Source of the DNA: Saccoglossus kowalevskii
Lineage: Eukaryota > Hemichordata > Enteropneusta > Harrimaniidae
Length of the DNA stretch: 33,821 bases
Direction of reading: 5' to 3'
Assembly: GCF_000003605.2 (NCBI RefSeq)
Contig: NW_003113465.1
Coordinates: 180,359-214,179 of the forward strand
Shown in pieces: positions 22,482 to 33,118 of this stretch. Position 1 is the stretch's first letter. Each line of letters opens with the position of its first letter. The position numbers were made by a program, and so were the translations under genes. A model generated the notes under the pieces. The model ran no database searches, was not told the origin of the DNA, and saw nothing but the letters and a program-made list of their open reading frames with translations.

Positions 22482-22852
22482 CATCCCGGGTACGTCATAC
22501 ACTGAAAGAGATGCTTTGTTTGAAAACGTAAATTTATCCGGTAATCTGAAAGCATTTCTCAATAACAAAAATTCAAAATCTGTCCAAGCAATTGACAATT
22601 TCATCAGCGACTGTTTTACTAAATAAGAAAACTTCATGAAAAGCAATTTACCAGCTGCCTCAAATTAATATCAAAAATATTTATACTGTATTTTCTCCTG
22701 TTTTATAAGGTTATTTAAAGACTATTACTATTTTATTTTTATTTGATTATTCTTTATGTATTTTATATTGTACTTAAATGTGTGTCTTTATTGTATGTTA
22801 GTAAAATCCCACAGTGGATACGATATCAATAAAGGTTATTATTATTAGTACG
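22482..22852 (+). mobile_element. 3' end of a LINE-type retrotransposon, plus strand
   Basis: The frame through 22498-22626 reads SYTERDALFENVNLSGN, then a helix-like stretch, ending AIDNFISDCFTK and TAA. This pattern resembles the extreme C-terminus of CR1/L2-like ORF2 proteins, after the reverse transcriptase. An AT-rich 3' region follows and ends CAATAAAGGTTATTATTATTAG (about 22829-22849), a short-repeat tail typical of such elements. The element is heavily 5'-truncated. The subfamily is not assigned. Confidence 0.5.
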
Positions 22853-23024
22853 TGAATAGCATTCCTATATACACAATGTATATACAGTCCCTTTTTACTA
22901 TAGATAGAGCGAATGCAGCACAGACTATTAAATAACAAAGCATTTCTGAAGTCCACTAATCTAGTCATGGAAGGAATACTGATATGACAAATGCGTAGTA
23001 CACATGACAGTTTTAGAGGATTTG

Positions 23025-23800
23025 AATGAATGAAATTTATTTCACCAAAAACAAAACAACATTAAAGGTAGAAAGTGTACAGGTAGTACATTTGTAAATA
23101 TAAATAAATAAATAACGAAATCTATTTAGAGAACTTTCCCTTTTTTGGCGGGGATTACAGATATTGGTCATCAGAATTAGTCGAGTCCGTAACCCATGTA
23201 TATATAATTTCATAGTTTAATCACACAAATCTCCAAATAAAGAAAGAAAGAGAAAAAATATTACAAATCAAATTTTTAAGAGATAGTTTTTTAATTTTGC
23301 TTTAAATATATGTCTCTTAGTGATGGTTTTAAATGCATCAGGCAATGAGTTCCAATGTTTTGTTGCAGAGTATTTTAGACTGTGGTGGTTGAGTGTAAGA
23401 TTCAGTTTTGGAGTATAATAATTCAAGCTATATGCTAAACGGGTTTGATAATCATGAGACAATGGGTCCAAATAGTTGTAAATATCATGTACAAAATATT
23501 TATTGCTGAGATCAAAGACAAATAAACAGGTCTGTAACTTGCAGAGTGAAAACAAATGTCTAGTATTCTTAGTTTTTGGAAAAGAGAACGGGCTGAAGAG
23601 AAGCAGCATGGGAATACAAATCAGAGAAAGTGATGAGGCGTACTATTTTTTTTTGGTAAGATATATTGGTTGAAGTAGAGTAGCATATGTTTTTTGTATT
23701 ACCCCAGATTTCACGGCAATATGCAATGTGTGGCAGAATTAAGGGGTTGTATAAGAGAATATCCAAATTTACTACTGGAAATCGCGTGTAGGTCACGCTG
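23025..23800 (-). mobile_element. Truncated LINE (CR1/L2/Jockey-like), minus strand
   Basis: Two overlapping minus-strand frames (23796-23569, then 23609-23268) together show the C-terminal part of a reverse transcriptase ORF. The first has LILPHIAYCREIWGNT and a YQKKIVRLITF segment; the second has LKYSATKHWNSLPDAFK followed by FKAKLKNYLL before the stop. This 'WNSLPxxFK...FKxxLKxYL' ending is a hallmark of non-LTR retrotransposon ORF2. The frame change between them (around 23570-23609) shows a decayed copy. The 3' end probably lies near the GAATGAATGAA at about 23027. The reverse-transcriptase catalytic region is absent, so it is inactive. Confidence 0.8.
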
Positions 23801-24884
23801 AAAGGGAAAAGCGTCGTGGGTCTAATGACGGCGGCTAGAAGTCTGGGTGCGTCGCAAATGTATCAAAACAAACTTTATTGTACCAAAACAACTTCAACAA
23901 CATTGGAAGCAATTGCTGTACATTTACCGACAATGTTGATAATAACTTGCTGTAGTGTAGCAATATTTAGTTAAACATAATCGTTCAAAGAATGACTGAA
24001 ACGATAGTAATATACCGTATGTTAAAAATCGTACAATTATATCATTGATGCAGCCTATGAAGAATCCAAAACTTGTGTGCATGACCCGTGGCTTAACTTT
24101 ATCTACAAATTTTGAATTCGGTAGACATAAAGGTATTTGGAAGGATAATCTCCATAAACGCAATGAACGCAATACATTGCATTTTATATTGAAATTATTG
24201 TCAAATGAAAGAACAAAGATCTAGATTCCTTGCAGTCATGTACAACTATGTTGCAAAGTTGGAGGATTTTGGCGTGGATCATGGTTTATTTCTTAATATT
24301 GTTTCAAGTAATGATTCTTAGCATTTTGGCAAAATTTATTTTCTATATTCTTGATATGTTTTCTTTCTATAAGTTTGTTTGTCCTGACTGTTGTTTTGTT
24401 TTGTTGTTATTGGGCATTCATGATTACTCAAGGTTTTATTGGTATGTTTCTGTCAAATACATTTCCTCGTTTATTGTAAGTTGGGTCATCAAAATAAATG
24501 TTATTTCGACCATTACTCACTAATGCCATGTACGTGCGCTAGAAATAGATAAAGATCAAATACGGCCTCAGTCCCTCTACCACGTGATATAGGGACTGTG
24601 ATTATGTATACTCGCAAATTCCAGCAATGATTTTATCCCGAAATGTTATAAATAATTGTACAACGATGTGGTAAGAACGTACAATGCATTTTTAGAAAAT
24701 ACTGTTGTACGGTGTGACGAGGTTACCATAGACTGAAAAACCCTCAAATGTGTACTCTGACGTTTAAAAAAATAATTACGATTAGTCTTTTGTTTTATTC
24801 TGGGTCTGACCCTCCCACCCTATGCAAAATGAGCACGACCTAATTTGTACCCTGTTTGGTGATTGCCCACGCATTTTAGTTCGG
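23800..24884. other. Intergenic stretch upstream of SR gene 2
   Basis: AT-rich, with no convincing gene. A hairpin of 8-bp arms CAGTCCCT (24569-24576) and AGGGACTG (24591-24598) surrounds CACGTGATAT. The plus-strand frame 24230-24523 is hydrophobic low-complexity sequence without support. Confidence 0.4.
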
Positions 24885-25006
24885 GAAACCCCGCACACAC
24901 GTTTGTCGGCCATATTGAATATTGTGTTCATTGGGACTTGCGGCATTCGTTGGAGTAGTTGAATAATTTGTTTTCTACGAGATCGAAGATCAGTCCATCG
25001 AACAGA
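24885..25006 (+). promoter_or_regulatory. Promoter and non-coding first exon of SR gene 2
   Basis: GAAACCCCG (24885-24893) and GTCGGCCATATTG (24905-24917) repeat the arrangement at 12488-12518 upstream of SR gene 1, including a YY1-like GGCCATATTG. The first exon likely ends AACAGA|GTTAGTATTTTCC (25006), aligned with the gene 1 donor GTGAGTATATTTTC. The intron to the ATG exon is about 970 bp. Support comes from the paralogue comparison. Confidence 0.55.
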
Positions 25007-25518
25007 GTTAGTATTTTCCAACAATTTTGCCATTTGTCTGTTTAAAACATTTTAATTTGTTCTGAAGTGAGGTATTGATAATTTGTTTTTCAAGATCAAC
25101 CCTTTTGAACTCGTGGTTTCTCAGGCTCCATTGAAACTGACCTGGAAATGATTGAAGTCAACTATTAGCGTCTCCCAAACGATGTTTTGGTCTCGTATTC
25201 GATATTTAAAACTACAAGTGTGACATGTGAAATGCGTGTCACATGTGTTTGATGTATTTTATAGCTCTAATTCATGCTGCATCTGCGAGACGCTCTAGCG
25301 ATCATTTGATTCAAGCTCGACCTTTTTCTGACCTTTCTGCACAAGGAGCCCAAGAACTGCAATCAACTGCACGTCCAGTCTGTATGACACGGGTTGGGTG
25401 TCTGTTTTCTTCTCATGTACAGAAATAGGCTGTAGCTATCACACCGAAAAAAATATAAAAATTTACCGACACAGTTGGAAGCAAAGCCTATTTAGAATTT
25501 GTCATGCACCAATCGCAA

Positions 25519-25583
25519 GACTGGTTATGAACCAGATGGCAAGGAAAACTGGTTTGTTACCTAGCTCTGGTTCATAACCAGTC
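25519..25583. repeat. 18-bp perfect inverted repeat in intron 1 of SR gene 2
   Basis: GACTGGTTATGAACCAGA (25519-25536) and TCTGGTTCATAACCAGTC (25566-25583) are exact inverted copies with a 29-nt spacer. Each arm is itself palindromic (CTGGTT-ATG-AACCAG). It can form a stable hairpin in the pre-mRNA, or act as a pair of dyad-symmetric protein sites. No equivalent is seen in intron 1 of SR gene 1. Confidence 0.85.
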
Positions 25584-25980
25584 CAGTGTGGTCAATGTTT
25601 AGCACAACACTCAATCGTGAGAGAATGAGTGAATAAAGTGTTATGGCATTTGTTATGGCATTTGGATAAACAAAATTCTTGTTTAGGGGGAGAGAACCCT
25701 AGTAATATTTACTTGCTTACAGTCCTACAAAAAACAGTACTGTAATTTATCTGTGGTTTCATGATTTACTGTAGCCTTATAGTACTATTACATTGACAAC
25801 TTTCTACTTAATCATTTAGTTTTGTTATTTGTAGCAATTTTTAAAAAAATATTTTTTTTTCATCCATATGGTCATTTCAATATTCTCAGAACTCTGGCAA
25901 TTCATACATCAAGTTAATTTAAATTTACATCATTCAAAAACTACATTAATTGATTTGTATTTAATTTCATTTTTCCTAGA

Positions 25981-28900
25981 ATGGGTACCAGGGTTTATAT
26001 TGGACGCTTAAGTTACCAAACTCGGGAGAGGGACGTGGAAAGGTTCTTCCGTGGATTTGGACATTTGCGAGAAGTCAACTTGAAGAATGGTTTTGGGTTT
26101 GTGGTGAGTTTTCTCTCAATTTTGTAAAACTTTATGCTGCCCTTAAAAAAACGGCCTGGAATTCTTTTGACTATTTTACCAGAGAATTGTAAGTAAATAC
26201 ATGGCATATCTAAAAAAAAATGTATGTCTTGCAGGAGTTTGATGATCCCCGGGATGCTGATGATGCAGTTTATGAACTAAATGGCAAAGATCTTTGCGGT
26301 GAAAGGTAAGTTTGATGCGTAGCCACATTCATGGTTTGTCAACAGTTTGTTTTCAAAAACAGTTTGTGTAAACTCATCCTTAATATTTAATAATGTTTTT
26401 CTTCACCTAGGGTGATAATTGAACATGCCCGTGGTCCTGTCAGAAGAGATAGAGATTCCGGTGGTTACAGAGGTAGTGAACGTGATTATAGAGGTGACCG
26501 TGGTGGTGGTTATGGACCTCCCAGAAGGAGGGGCGGAGGAGGCGGAATAGACAAGTGAGTCTTGTACAAGTTTTATTCAAGAACCAATTAGGAACCAGTG
26601 TTGTATACCAAATGCAAATTTTCAATTATCTGGGTCTTAAGTTTTTTGCCAGAAGCTGAAACCTACCAAGCATTCCTCTATAATTGCTTAGTGTAAAATG
26701 TCCATGATGAATCGGTATCCAACTTTGACTACTATGACTGCCCATCGTTCAAACTTAGCGGTAATTTGTGCAAGATGTATTAAACATAGTCCTTTGTTAT
26801 CTTGAAGTGAAGCTTTTGGTCATAAAAGGTTTTCTGTCACCACCATATTGTTTTGAACAGCAACATTGTTGGTTGAGATGCTGACCAGTTTATTATGCAC
26901 GTTTCAAGATCATTATATGATTAGAACTTATTTGTTCAAACCACCTTGACTTATGGCAAACCAGCAAGCAACTTAGCTGGCAATGTTGCTGCTCTGGTAT
27001 TTAGAACAACATGAAAATAAATTCAGTATACATTTTGTTTCAATTCTGTTTTAGGTACGGGCCACCAACACGTACAGACAACCGTCTGATTGTTGAGAAT
27101 CTATCCAGTCGTTGTAGTTGGCAGGTAATTTGTCATGCGTGACATTTGTCACTATTTGTAAATTATCATTAATCAGATCAGTTCAAGCTATTTAAAATAA
27201 ACAGACTTGGGGTGTAGAACGTGTGATGCAGTAGAATATACTTGACAATTCTCTGATGCTTCAAGTGTTACTGGGCTCAAAATATCACTTGTTTATCAGA
27301 GAAATTGAAAATGACAACAGTGCGATTGTGTTGCAGGCTAGTTTAGATTCAAGATACACTGCTGTTATGAATGAATGACTGTTATTGAGTGTATCAGTCT
27401 GGGAAAGTGTGATAACCACTGTATAGTCTGTAACGGAGATTTGAATCACTTGGCTATAAATTATGAACAGTTGTTTGGATTCTGAAATAGTAACTTGAAC
27501 TGGTCTGCCCATTGATTGTTTATTTACTCACCACATGCAATTTGTTATCCTCCTTTGTAGTTAATGCTGCCTCTCGGAGCGATGACTGCTAATGTCTGAG
27601 GGTGTCTTTCAGGGTCTCTTCTCAGGGACTATTCTCTTTTATATCAAAGGCTTGGGCACACATTCTCCCCACCTGAGGTCTGTCTGTCTAGGCTGGTTGG
27701 CTGAGCACCTGTGATTTTCACATCACCATCCATCCATCCATTGGTCCCAGATTGGTCCTTAGAAGACAATAGCCAGGGATTCGTGTGCATCCTTGAGAGG
27801 TTTCGCTCTGATGATGGAAATTCTATTTTGTCGTCAACCAAAGTTTACAGCTTGTCTATTGCCCAGACAGCTGTTGCTCTTTCATCCAGGCATCCCATTG
27901 GTGATCAAGAAATCACTTTCGGCCACTCGTTCAAAACCCAAATTGGTCCATGGCTTGCAGAGCTTATAGCAGTATGCTGTGAGGTGCAGCAGCTATTGAA
28001 ATCCTAATCCATTGAGAGGGAGAAAAAGAGAGAAGGGCTGCTAAATTTCCTAGATGAGATCAGTATAGCAACCCATCCACCCATTTAATGGTACTGAAGT
28101 GCCAAAGGTCTGATCAGTTAGTCACTCTGGCTGTTCAGGGTCTGGTCCATTCTCATGAATGAAAGATGTGTGCCTTCAGTCGAACCAAAGGTAATTTTGT
28201 GATTACGATTTTGTGTCTTTTCCTCAGCATGCTTGTAGCTGGGTTCTGTAAAATAAAATTGAAAACTATTTGGATCGCGTATTGACTGGATTTTTTCTGC
28301 ATTTATCTTGAAAAATCACGATTTGATGTTACTCACATGAACACATTCACAGCAACATAAATTCACACCATACATTTCCTACATTATTTCACTACCATTG
28401 TTAACATGCTTTCTGCCCTGGATTTTTTTTTTAATTTTTTGTGTGCGCAATAAGTGGAAAATAAACAGATTGTCAGATACCCAGTTACAAGTTTGCACAG
28501 GATCTGTGCCAGGAAAAATGAGGAGCATTGAAATTACCAATATTGTACCCAGGAGAGTGAGGACAAGCCCGCCCCAATAGAAGTCTGATGTTGGAAGATG
28601 GACCCCATAACGTGTCTTTGTCTTGTGTAATAAAAATATTCTGAAGCCATTGTACGTTGCGTTTTTCTTTGTCTGCCCTGTGTTTATTTGATGTAGCTGT
28701 TGCTAATAAGAAAATCATGCTTCTGGAGTCTCACTTGTGCTTGTTTACTTGTTATAGGACCTGAAAGATTACATGAGACAAGCTGGAGAAGTGACCTATG
28801 CCGATGCCCACAAAGAACATAAAAATGAAGGGTACATATTCTTGTTAACTATGCATGTTTTTTGACCTAATTTAAGTCATTTATTAGTTAGCTGTTTAAG

Positions 28901-29467
28901 ATAACATGCTCGTGCCAAGTTCTGTGAGAAAATTAACTAGATATGTAAAGGTTTTGTTTTTAAAATTAGACAACTAGTTGTTGGATTTCAATAGTTGCTT
29001 ATTTTTATTCATCTTTGATCGTTCTATTTTGTGTATTCTCAACGATGTAAGTTTTTGTCTTTTTATAACTCTTTCAGTGTTGTTGAATTTGCCACGTATT
29101 CTGATATGAAAAATGCCATGTCCAAACTTGACGGGACAGAAATCAATGGTCGCAAAGTAAGGCTAGTTGAAGACAGACCAAAGAGACGACGTTCAAGGTG
29201 AGTGTCTCGATGTGTTGTGGTATATATTGTGATTGTTAAGTTGATGATTGCTGTTGCCTAATCCTATTGTGTTCTCATAACAGGTCTCCTCGCTCTCCAT
29301 CTCGAAGTCGGTCAAGGTCCATAAGTCGATCACGATCCAGGTCTCGTTCTCGATCTCGCAGCCGATCTCGCAGCAAATCTAATAGTCGTAGCAAGTCGAA
29401 GAAGTCTCGTTCCCCATCAGAATCTCCAAAATCCAGATCTGTTAGTCCTAAAAGCGACCAGGACTAA
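25981..29467 (+). CDS. SRSF4/5/6-like: SR splicing factor, SRSF4/5/6 (B52) type, gene 2
   Basis: Coding exons are 25981-26103, 26235-26305, 26411-26554, 27055-27124, 28758-28831, 29078-29197 and 29284-29467 (TAA), giving 261 aa. Each of the first six exons equals its gene 1 counterpart in length, except the third, which is 3 nt longer; phases are identical. RRM1 has VYIGRL and KNGFGFVEF; the linker is Gly/Arg-rich with a [16 protein letters not shown]-like run; the pseudo-RRM carries [13 protein letters not shown] and SWQDLKD. The RS domain is longer than in gene 1 (about 55 residues) and ends SVSPKSDQD. The first coding exon is about 82 % identical to gene 1, mostly with synonymous changes, so both proteins look constrained. 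Predicted nuclear regulator of constitutive and alternative splicing. Confidence 0.95.
27121..27232 (+). promoter_or_regulatory. Conserved 5' intronic block, SR gene 2, with AATAAA
   Basis: Counterpart of 15902-16012. It starts at the donor CAG|GTAATTTGTCATG, keeps TCAGATCAGTTCAAGCTATT, has AATAAA at 27196-27201 and ends GTGTGATGCAGT. Reading through the donor meets an in-frame TGA within six codons, so conservation is at the nucleotide level. Confidence 0.6.
27561..28190 (+). promoter_or_regulatory. Poison cassette exon of SR gene 2
   Basis: Paralogous to 16310-16875. Acceptor TCCTCCTTTGTAG ends at 27560; the in-frame TGA is at 27597-27599, the 13th codon, exactly as in gene 1. The distal donor is CCAAAG|GTAATT (end 28190), with the sequence after it also conserved (GATTTTGTGT). 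The nearer GAG|GTGCAG donor gives an exon of 27561-27983, 423 nt, exactly the same length as the corresponding gene 1 option. The downstream exons leave junctions beyond the stop, so inclusion should trigger NMD. Confidence 0.75.
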
Positions 29468-29673
29468 CTGTCTGCCCACGTGCCCTGTCCCCCCCCCATC
29501 TTCACTTCATTTCATGATTCATTGTAACTATGGTATCTTACATTTCTATGAAGTTTAAATACTCTCCATGTAGTTATAATTAGTTCTTAAAGAAAGCAAG
29601 TATTTGTTAGCAGTGGGGGAGCTCCCTATATTAAACAGCATATCGTTGCATAAGGATAGTGTATAAAACTAGT

Positions 29674-29679
29674 AATAAA
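29674..29679 (+). promoter_or_regulatory. Candidate proximal poly(A) signal, SR gene 2
   Basis: AATAAA in AGTAATAAACCTGTG, about 207 bp after the stop. With the distal signal near 30135 it could give alternative 3' ends. Confidence 0.35.
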
Positions 29680-30134
29680 CCTGTGCAGCTCCCTTATTAG
29701 GGAAAGCAGAAGCGTAATCCATCACAATAATTTAATCACTTAAATGGTCAAATGAGGGAGTGGAGTTCTGCAGCTTTCAATATCGTTTCGTGTTTGTAAC
29801 AATCATGTTTTATAGACTTCAACTGATTGTATTTCATTGTGCATTTCATTCATCTGGTCGATGAATCCGCCGATAATGTTCTGCATTGAAAAAAAAACGG
29901 CCGCGGTGGAGTTTATTAATTTACTTTTTGTATGTAGTTTATGTTTAGCTTTGTGGATTTCAGTCTTGCATGTATAGTTTTACAGTTACTTGTCAACTGG
30001 CAGTATCGGTGTATGTACTAAAGCAGTTGAAAAATCTTATTTGTCAGTATTCATGTCTGAACACTTTCCTTCACGTCTTCTAATTAAAAAGTGGAATCCA
30101 AGAGATCTGTTGAGTGTATCTTTTTATCTTTTTG

Positions 30135-30144
30135 AATAAATAAA
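30135..30144 (+). promoter_or_regulatory. Distal poly(A) signal, SR gene 2
   Basis: Overlapping AATAAATAAA followed by a T/G-rich stretch (TTTTCAATGTGCTTTG), about 670 bp after the stop codon. Confidence 0.5.
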
Positions 30145-30218
30145 GTTTAACTTTTCAATGTGCTTTGTAGCAATTACATAAACCCCCTTCGTAAGCGCTG
30201 TGTTGCAGAGTACGCAAG

Positions 30219-30300
30219 GGAAGCCAAATCTTGAGTGGATGGAAGCCGAATCTTGTGTGGATGGAAGTCGAATCTTGTGTGGATGGAAGTCAAATCTTGT
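30219..30300 (+). repeat. 22-bp minisatellite, about 3.7 copies
   Basis: The unit GGAAGTCGAATCTTGTGTGGAT is repeated at 30219, 30241, 30263 and 30285 (partial) with one to three changes per copy. It lies just beyond the SR gene 2 3' end. Confidence 0.85.
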
Positions 30301-30784
30301 TCCACTGTTAAGTACTTGAATTGGAATTCAGTTTGGTTTACATACTTTATTAACCCCTGATTAGATTTCGGTTCTTGTCCCTGCTTTTTAAAAAATTTGC
30401 ATGATTACCGGTAATGTTACACCAACACTAAGTGGCTTGGCTTCCCCAGCTGTAGCTGGTTGATTCTGCGCTATATCTGTTATTTATTCATTATGTGCAG
30501 TGATATGAAAGTGGAACACGTCCAAGAGAAAAATCAGGTGTACACTTGCTCAAAAAGTATGTGCATAACAGATTGGACCAAAAGCTGCCTTGTTGGCAGC
30601 TTACTACTTGTGCTTCCATTACCAGATTTGTCACCACATTGTGGCAATTGAAGAGGTGTGGCCGACCTATCCTGGTAATTTTGTGTCAACACAAGAAGTA
30701 CTACAAACTTGATATAAAGGAATAGTCGTATAAAATTGCCGTGAATGGACCAGTCTATAGCTGAACAGAATGAGATGGGTTTTT

Positions 30785-30816
30785 GACTCCTGTGTGCGAA
30801 GCACACAATGGGAGTC
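30785..30816. repeat. Hairpin head of a dispersed repeat (GACTCC...GGAGTC)
   Basis: GACTCC (30785-30790) + TGTGTGC (30791-30797), a GAA loop, GCACACA (30801-30807), a 3-nt bulge and GGAGTC (30811-30816) form a 13-bp stem. The roughly 150 bp that follow (GTCCCCGTCAGTCTG..., TGATGAAACTTTGTG) look like the body of a dispersed repeat, similar in layout to that at 31562. Confidence 0.55.
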
Positions 30817-31561
30817 TTTGCAGTTAGTCTGTATGTGTATGTCCCCGTCAGTCTGTTCCACTGATATCTCAATAACCACACATCAGTTTTTGATGAAACT
30901 TTGTGCATAGATGCTCTGGGCCATTGTGCAAATTTGATTATATAATGTAATTTAGAATTGATATTTAATGTGTCTCCAATACTCAGCACACAGGAGTTCT
31001 TTCTAAGCTTTCTTTGAGTGTCATCGCGACGACAGAGCAGAATTTGTTCTACACCAAACAGGTATGACCTGCCTGTCGAATTTGTTCAAAATCTGTCAGC
31101 TAAAAAAATCGTGCAAGAGTTCATACATGTGTTGACTGACATAGTAATTATAAAGGCAATTCTAGCTGGGAGTGCATTGCAAAGACAAGTGGATCGATGT
31201 AGTGATTATAAAAGCAATTCAAGCTTGGAAGCAGGTCACCAATATTCAGAAACACCATAAAATGAAATAAGCCAATGACCAATGGAGTGCCAGATAATTT
31301 GACCTCCATGGTCAGATTGACTGTAGTTTCATCCTGGCACAGTCAAACTTGGTCATTGTTACATCTTTGATGTATAAAAAGTTCTTGAACAATTTATTAG
31401 AACGAATGCCTTTAGAAGTCCTAGGACTATTCAGACTTGAGAAAATGAGTCGAACACAAAAACAGGACATTTAGTGTACATTGTATATAAATTCCCTCAA
31501 TAGAGCATTCTGTGTTTTTAAAGCTTATGTATGTAAACTGGTCCCATGTGTAATACTTGTT

Positions 31562-31586
31562 AGCTCCGCTGTCGGCGAGCGGAGCT
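31562..31586. repeat. Hairpin head of a dispersed repeat (AGCTCCGCT...AGCGGAGCT)
   Basis: Perfect 9-bp arms AGCTCCGCT (31562-31570) and AGCGGAGCT (31578-31586) around a GTCGGCG loop. It is followed by GTCCGTCGTCGTCCGTG and then the 153-bp repeat array. The 76-aa plus frame across it is repeat-derived. Confidence 0.6.
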
Positions 31587-31630
31587 TATCATATGAGTGA
31601 TTGTCCGTCGTCGTCCGTGTCAATGTTTTA

Positions 31631-32005
31631 CTTTTTCGACTTCTTCTTGAAAACTACAAGCCTGAATGCTTTGATACTTGGTGTATATGTACCTTGGGTG
31701 GACCTCTCTCATATATGTTCATTTCATTATCATATCTTCAATTCTCTAATTTTGGTGAATATTTTTGTCATTTTTGGTAAAAAGTGATATTTTCGACTTC
31801 TTGTTAAAAACCGCAAGTCCAATTGCTTTGATATTACATATATAGGTACTACATGTGGACCTCTCTCAGATTTGTTCATTTCATGATATCTTCAATTCTC
31901 TAATTTTGGTGAATATTTTTGTCATTTTTGGTAAAAAGTGATATTTTCGACTTCTTGTTAAAAACCGCAAGTTCAATTGCTTTGATATTACATATATAGG
32001 TACCG
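31631..32005 (+). repeat. About 153-bp tandem repeat, 2.4 copies
   Basis: The TTTCGACTTCTT phrase recurs at 31634, 31791 and 31944, each followed by AAAACYRCAAG, TTGCTTTGATA and GGTGTATAT/ACATATATAGGTA. The second and third units are nearly identical up to 32005, the first more diverged. The last unit breaks off at GGTACCGGATTCGGC. Confidence 0.85.
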
Positions 32006-32039
32006 GATTCGGCTGATACTCCGCCCTGGGCGATCTTAT

Positions 32040-32540
32040 GGAGGATTCGATTTTTTTTTAGAAAAATGTGGACCAAAAGATGGCGATCTTTTGGCAGATA
32101 TTACGAGGCCCATCTTGTCTAAAAAAAATAACCCTGCGTTGATAGAAATGGTCTAGAAAAAATAATGTTTCGCGTTGACCAAATATAATCATGCAAAGTA
32201 TAAATTCAAAGTGTTTTAATACATTGGTGAGAGGTCGAATTTTACGTGAACAAGAACATGCACTAAGAAGGAAAAGCAAGTCAAATTCGAAACGGGGTGC
32301 ATCATGGACATGACACAACACACGCTGCGACAAATGAGTGATTAGCGACATAATTTTGGGATGCAATTGAACTTGAAGTACTTCTTTGCGAAACTTGCTG
32401 CGCGGTGATGCTGGCATCAAGTGTGTGTTGATCGAAGTTTGACCCCAAGTCACGCGCTGAACTGGCGCGTTACCTTAGCAACCTTTTTCTTTTGCGGTCC
32501 GCGCGTCGATCTAGTAAAATTTTTATTATATCCGACGGTA
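32040..32540. other. Stretch with a long minus-strand open frame, probably repeat-derived
   Basis: A 131-aa minus-strand frame (32453-32058) has no recognisable domain, ends in AT-rich hydrophobic translation and lies among repeats. No splice sites or family similarity support a gene. Confidence 0.35.
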
Positions 32541-32542
32541 CT

Positions 32543-32825
32543 GTAATTACGCAACTTGTATGCAACTCTGTACTGGCTTTGAATATATCAACGTCGTTTA
32601 CTTAGTGCACTGCTTTTCTAATTACGCAAATTTGTTTACAATATTGTACCAGCTCTGAATATTTCAACTTTGTATTAAATGTATTGCTTTCATGATAATT
32701 ACGCAAACTCAAGTTAATTTTTACTATTGTTAGGGCACTGACCCGGGGTATTGGGTCTGTGAATATTTCAATATTACCGACTTGATAATGCGTTACATTC
32801 GTAATAATTACGCAAACATAAACAT
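32543..32825 (+). repeat. Degenerate 76-bp minisatellite, about 3-4 copies
   Basis: AATTACGCAA recurs at about 32545, 32620, 32697 and 32809. The intervening units share TTTGTATGCAA / TTTGTTTACAA, TGTACTGGCT / TGTACCAGCT, CTGAATATTTCAAC and GCATTGCTTT-like phrases. Spacing is 75-77 bp for the first steps and 112 for the last, which carries an insertion. Confidence 0.75.
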
Positions 32826-33118
32826 TGGCGCATTTAAATCATTAAAAATGATAGTAGTCGGGTATCTACGGAAAGTCGAGAAAATATTTTAAATACTTGT
32901 GATTCACCAATGTTCCAATGGTGATTTTTTTATTCGAAATGAAGTGAACATGTAATATAAACCATACCATGCGTCAAGTTAAATTTTACTATAATATAAT
33001 AAACTCTGGACAGCGCACTTCGATCGCAATATTCACGTACATTTCGACTGAACTCTAATAACCACGCGTTTGAGTTCACGCACTGATATTTAAATTCGGG
33101 CCACCCATCTTGACGCAA

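Noticed and set aside
32058-32453. 131-aa minus-strand ORF
   Set aside because: No recognisable family, no splice context, located among repeats with low-complexity C-terminus.
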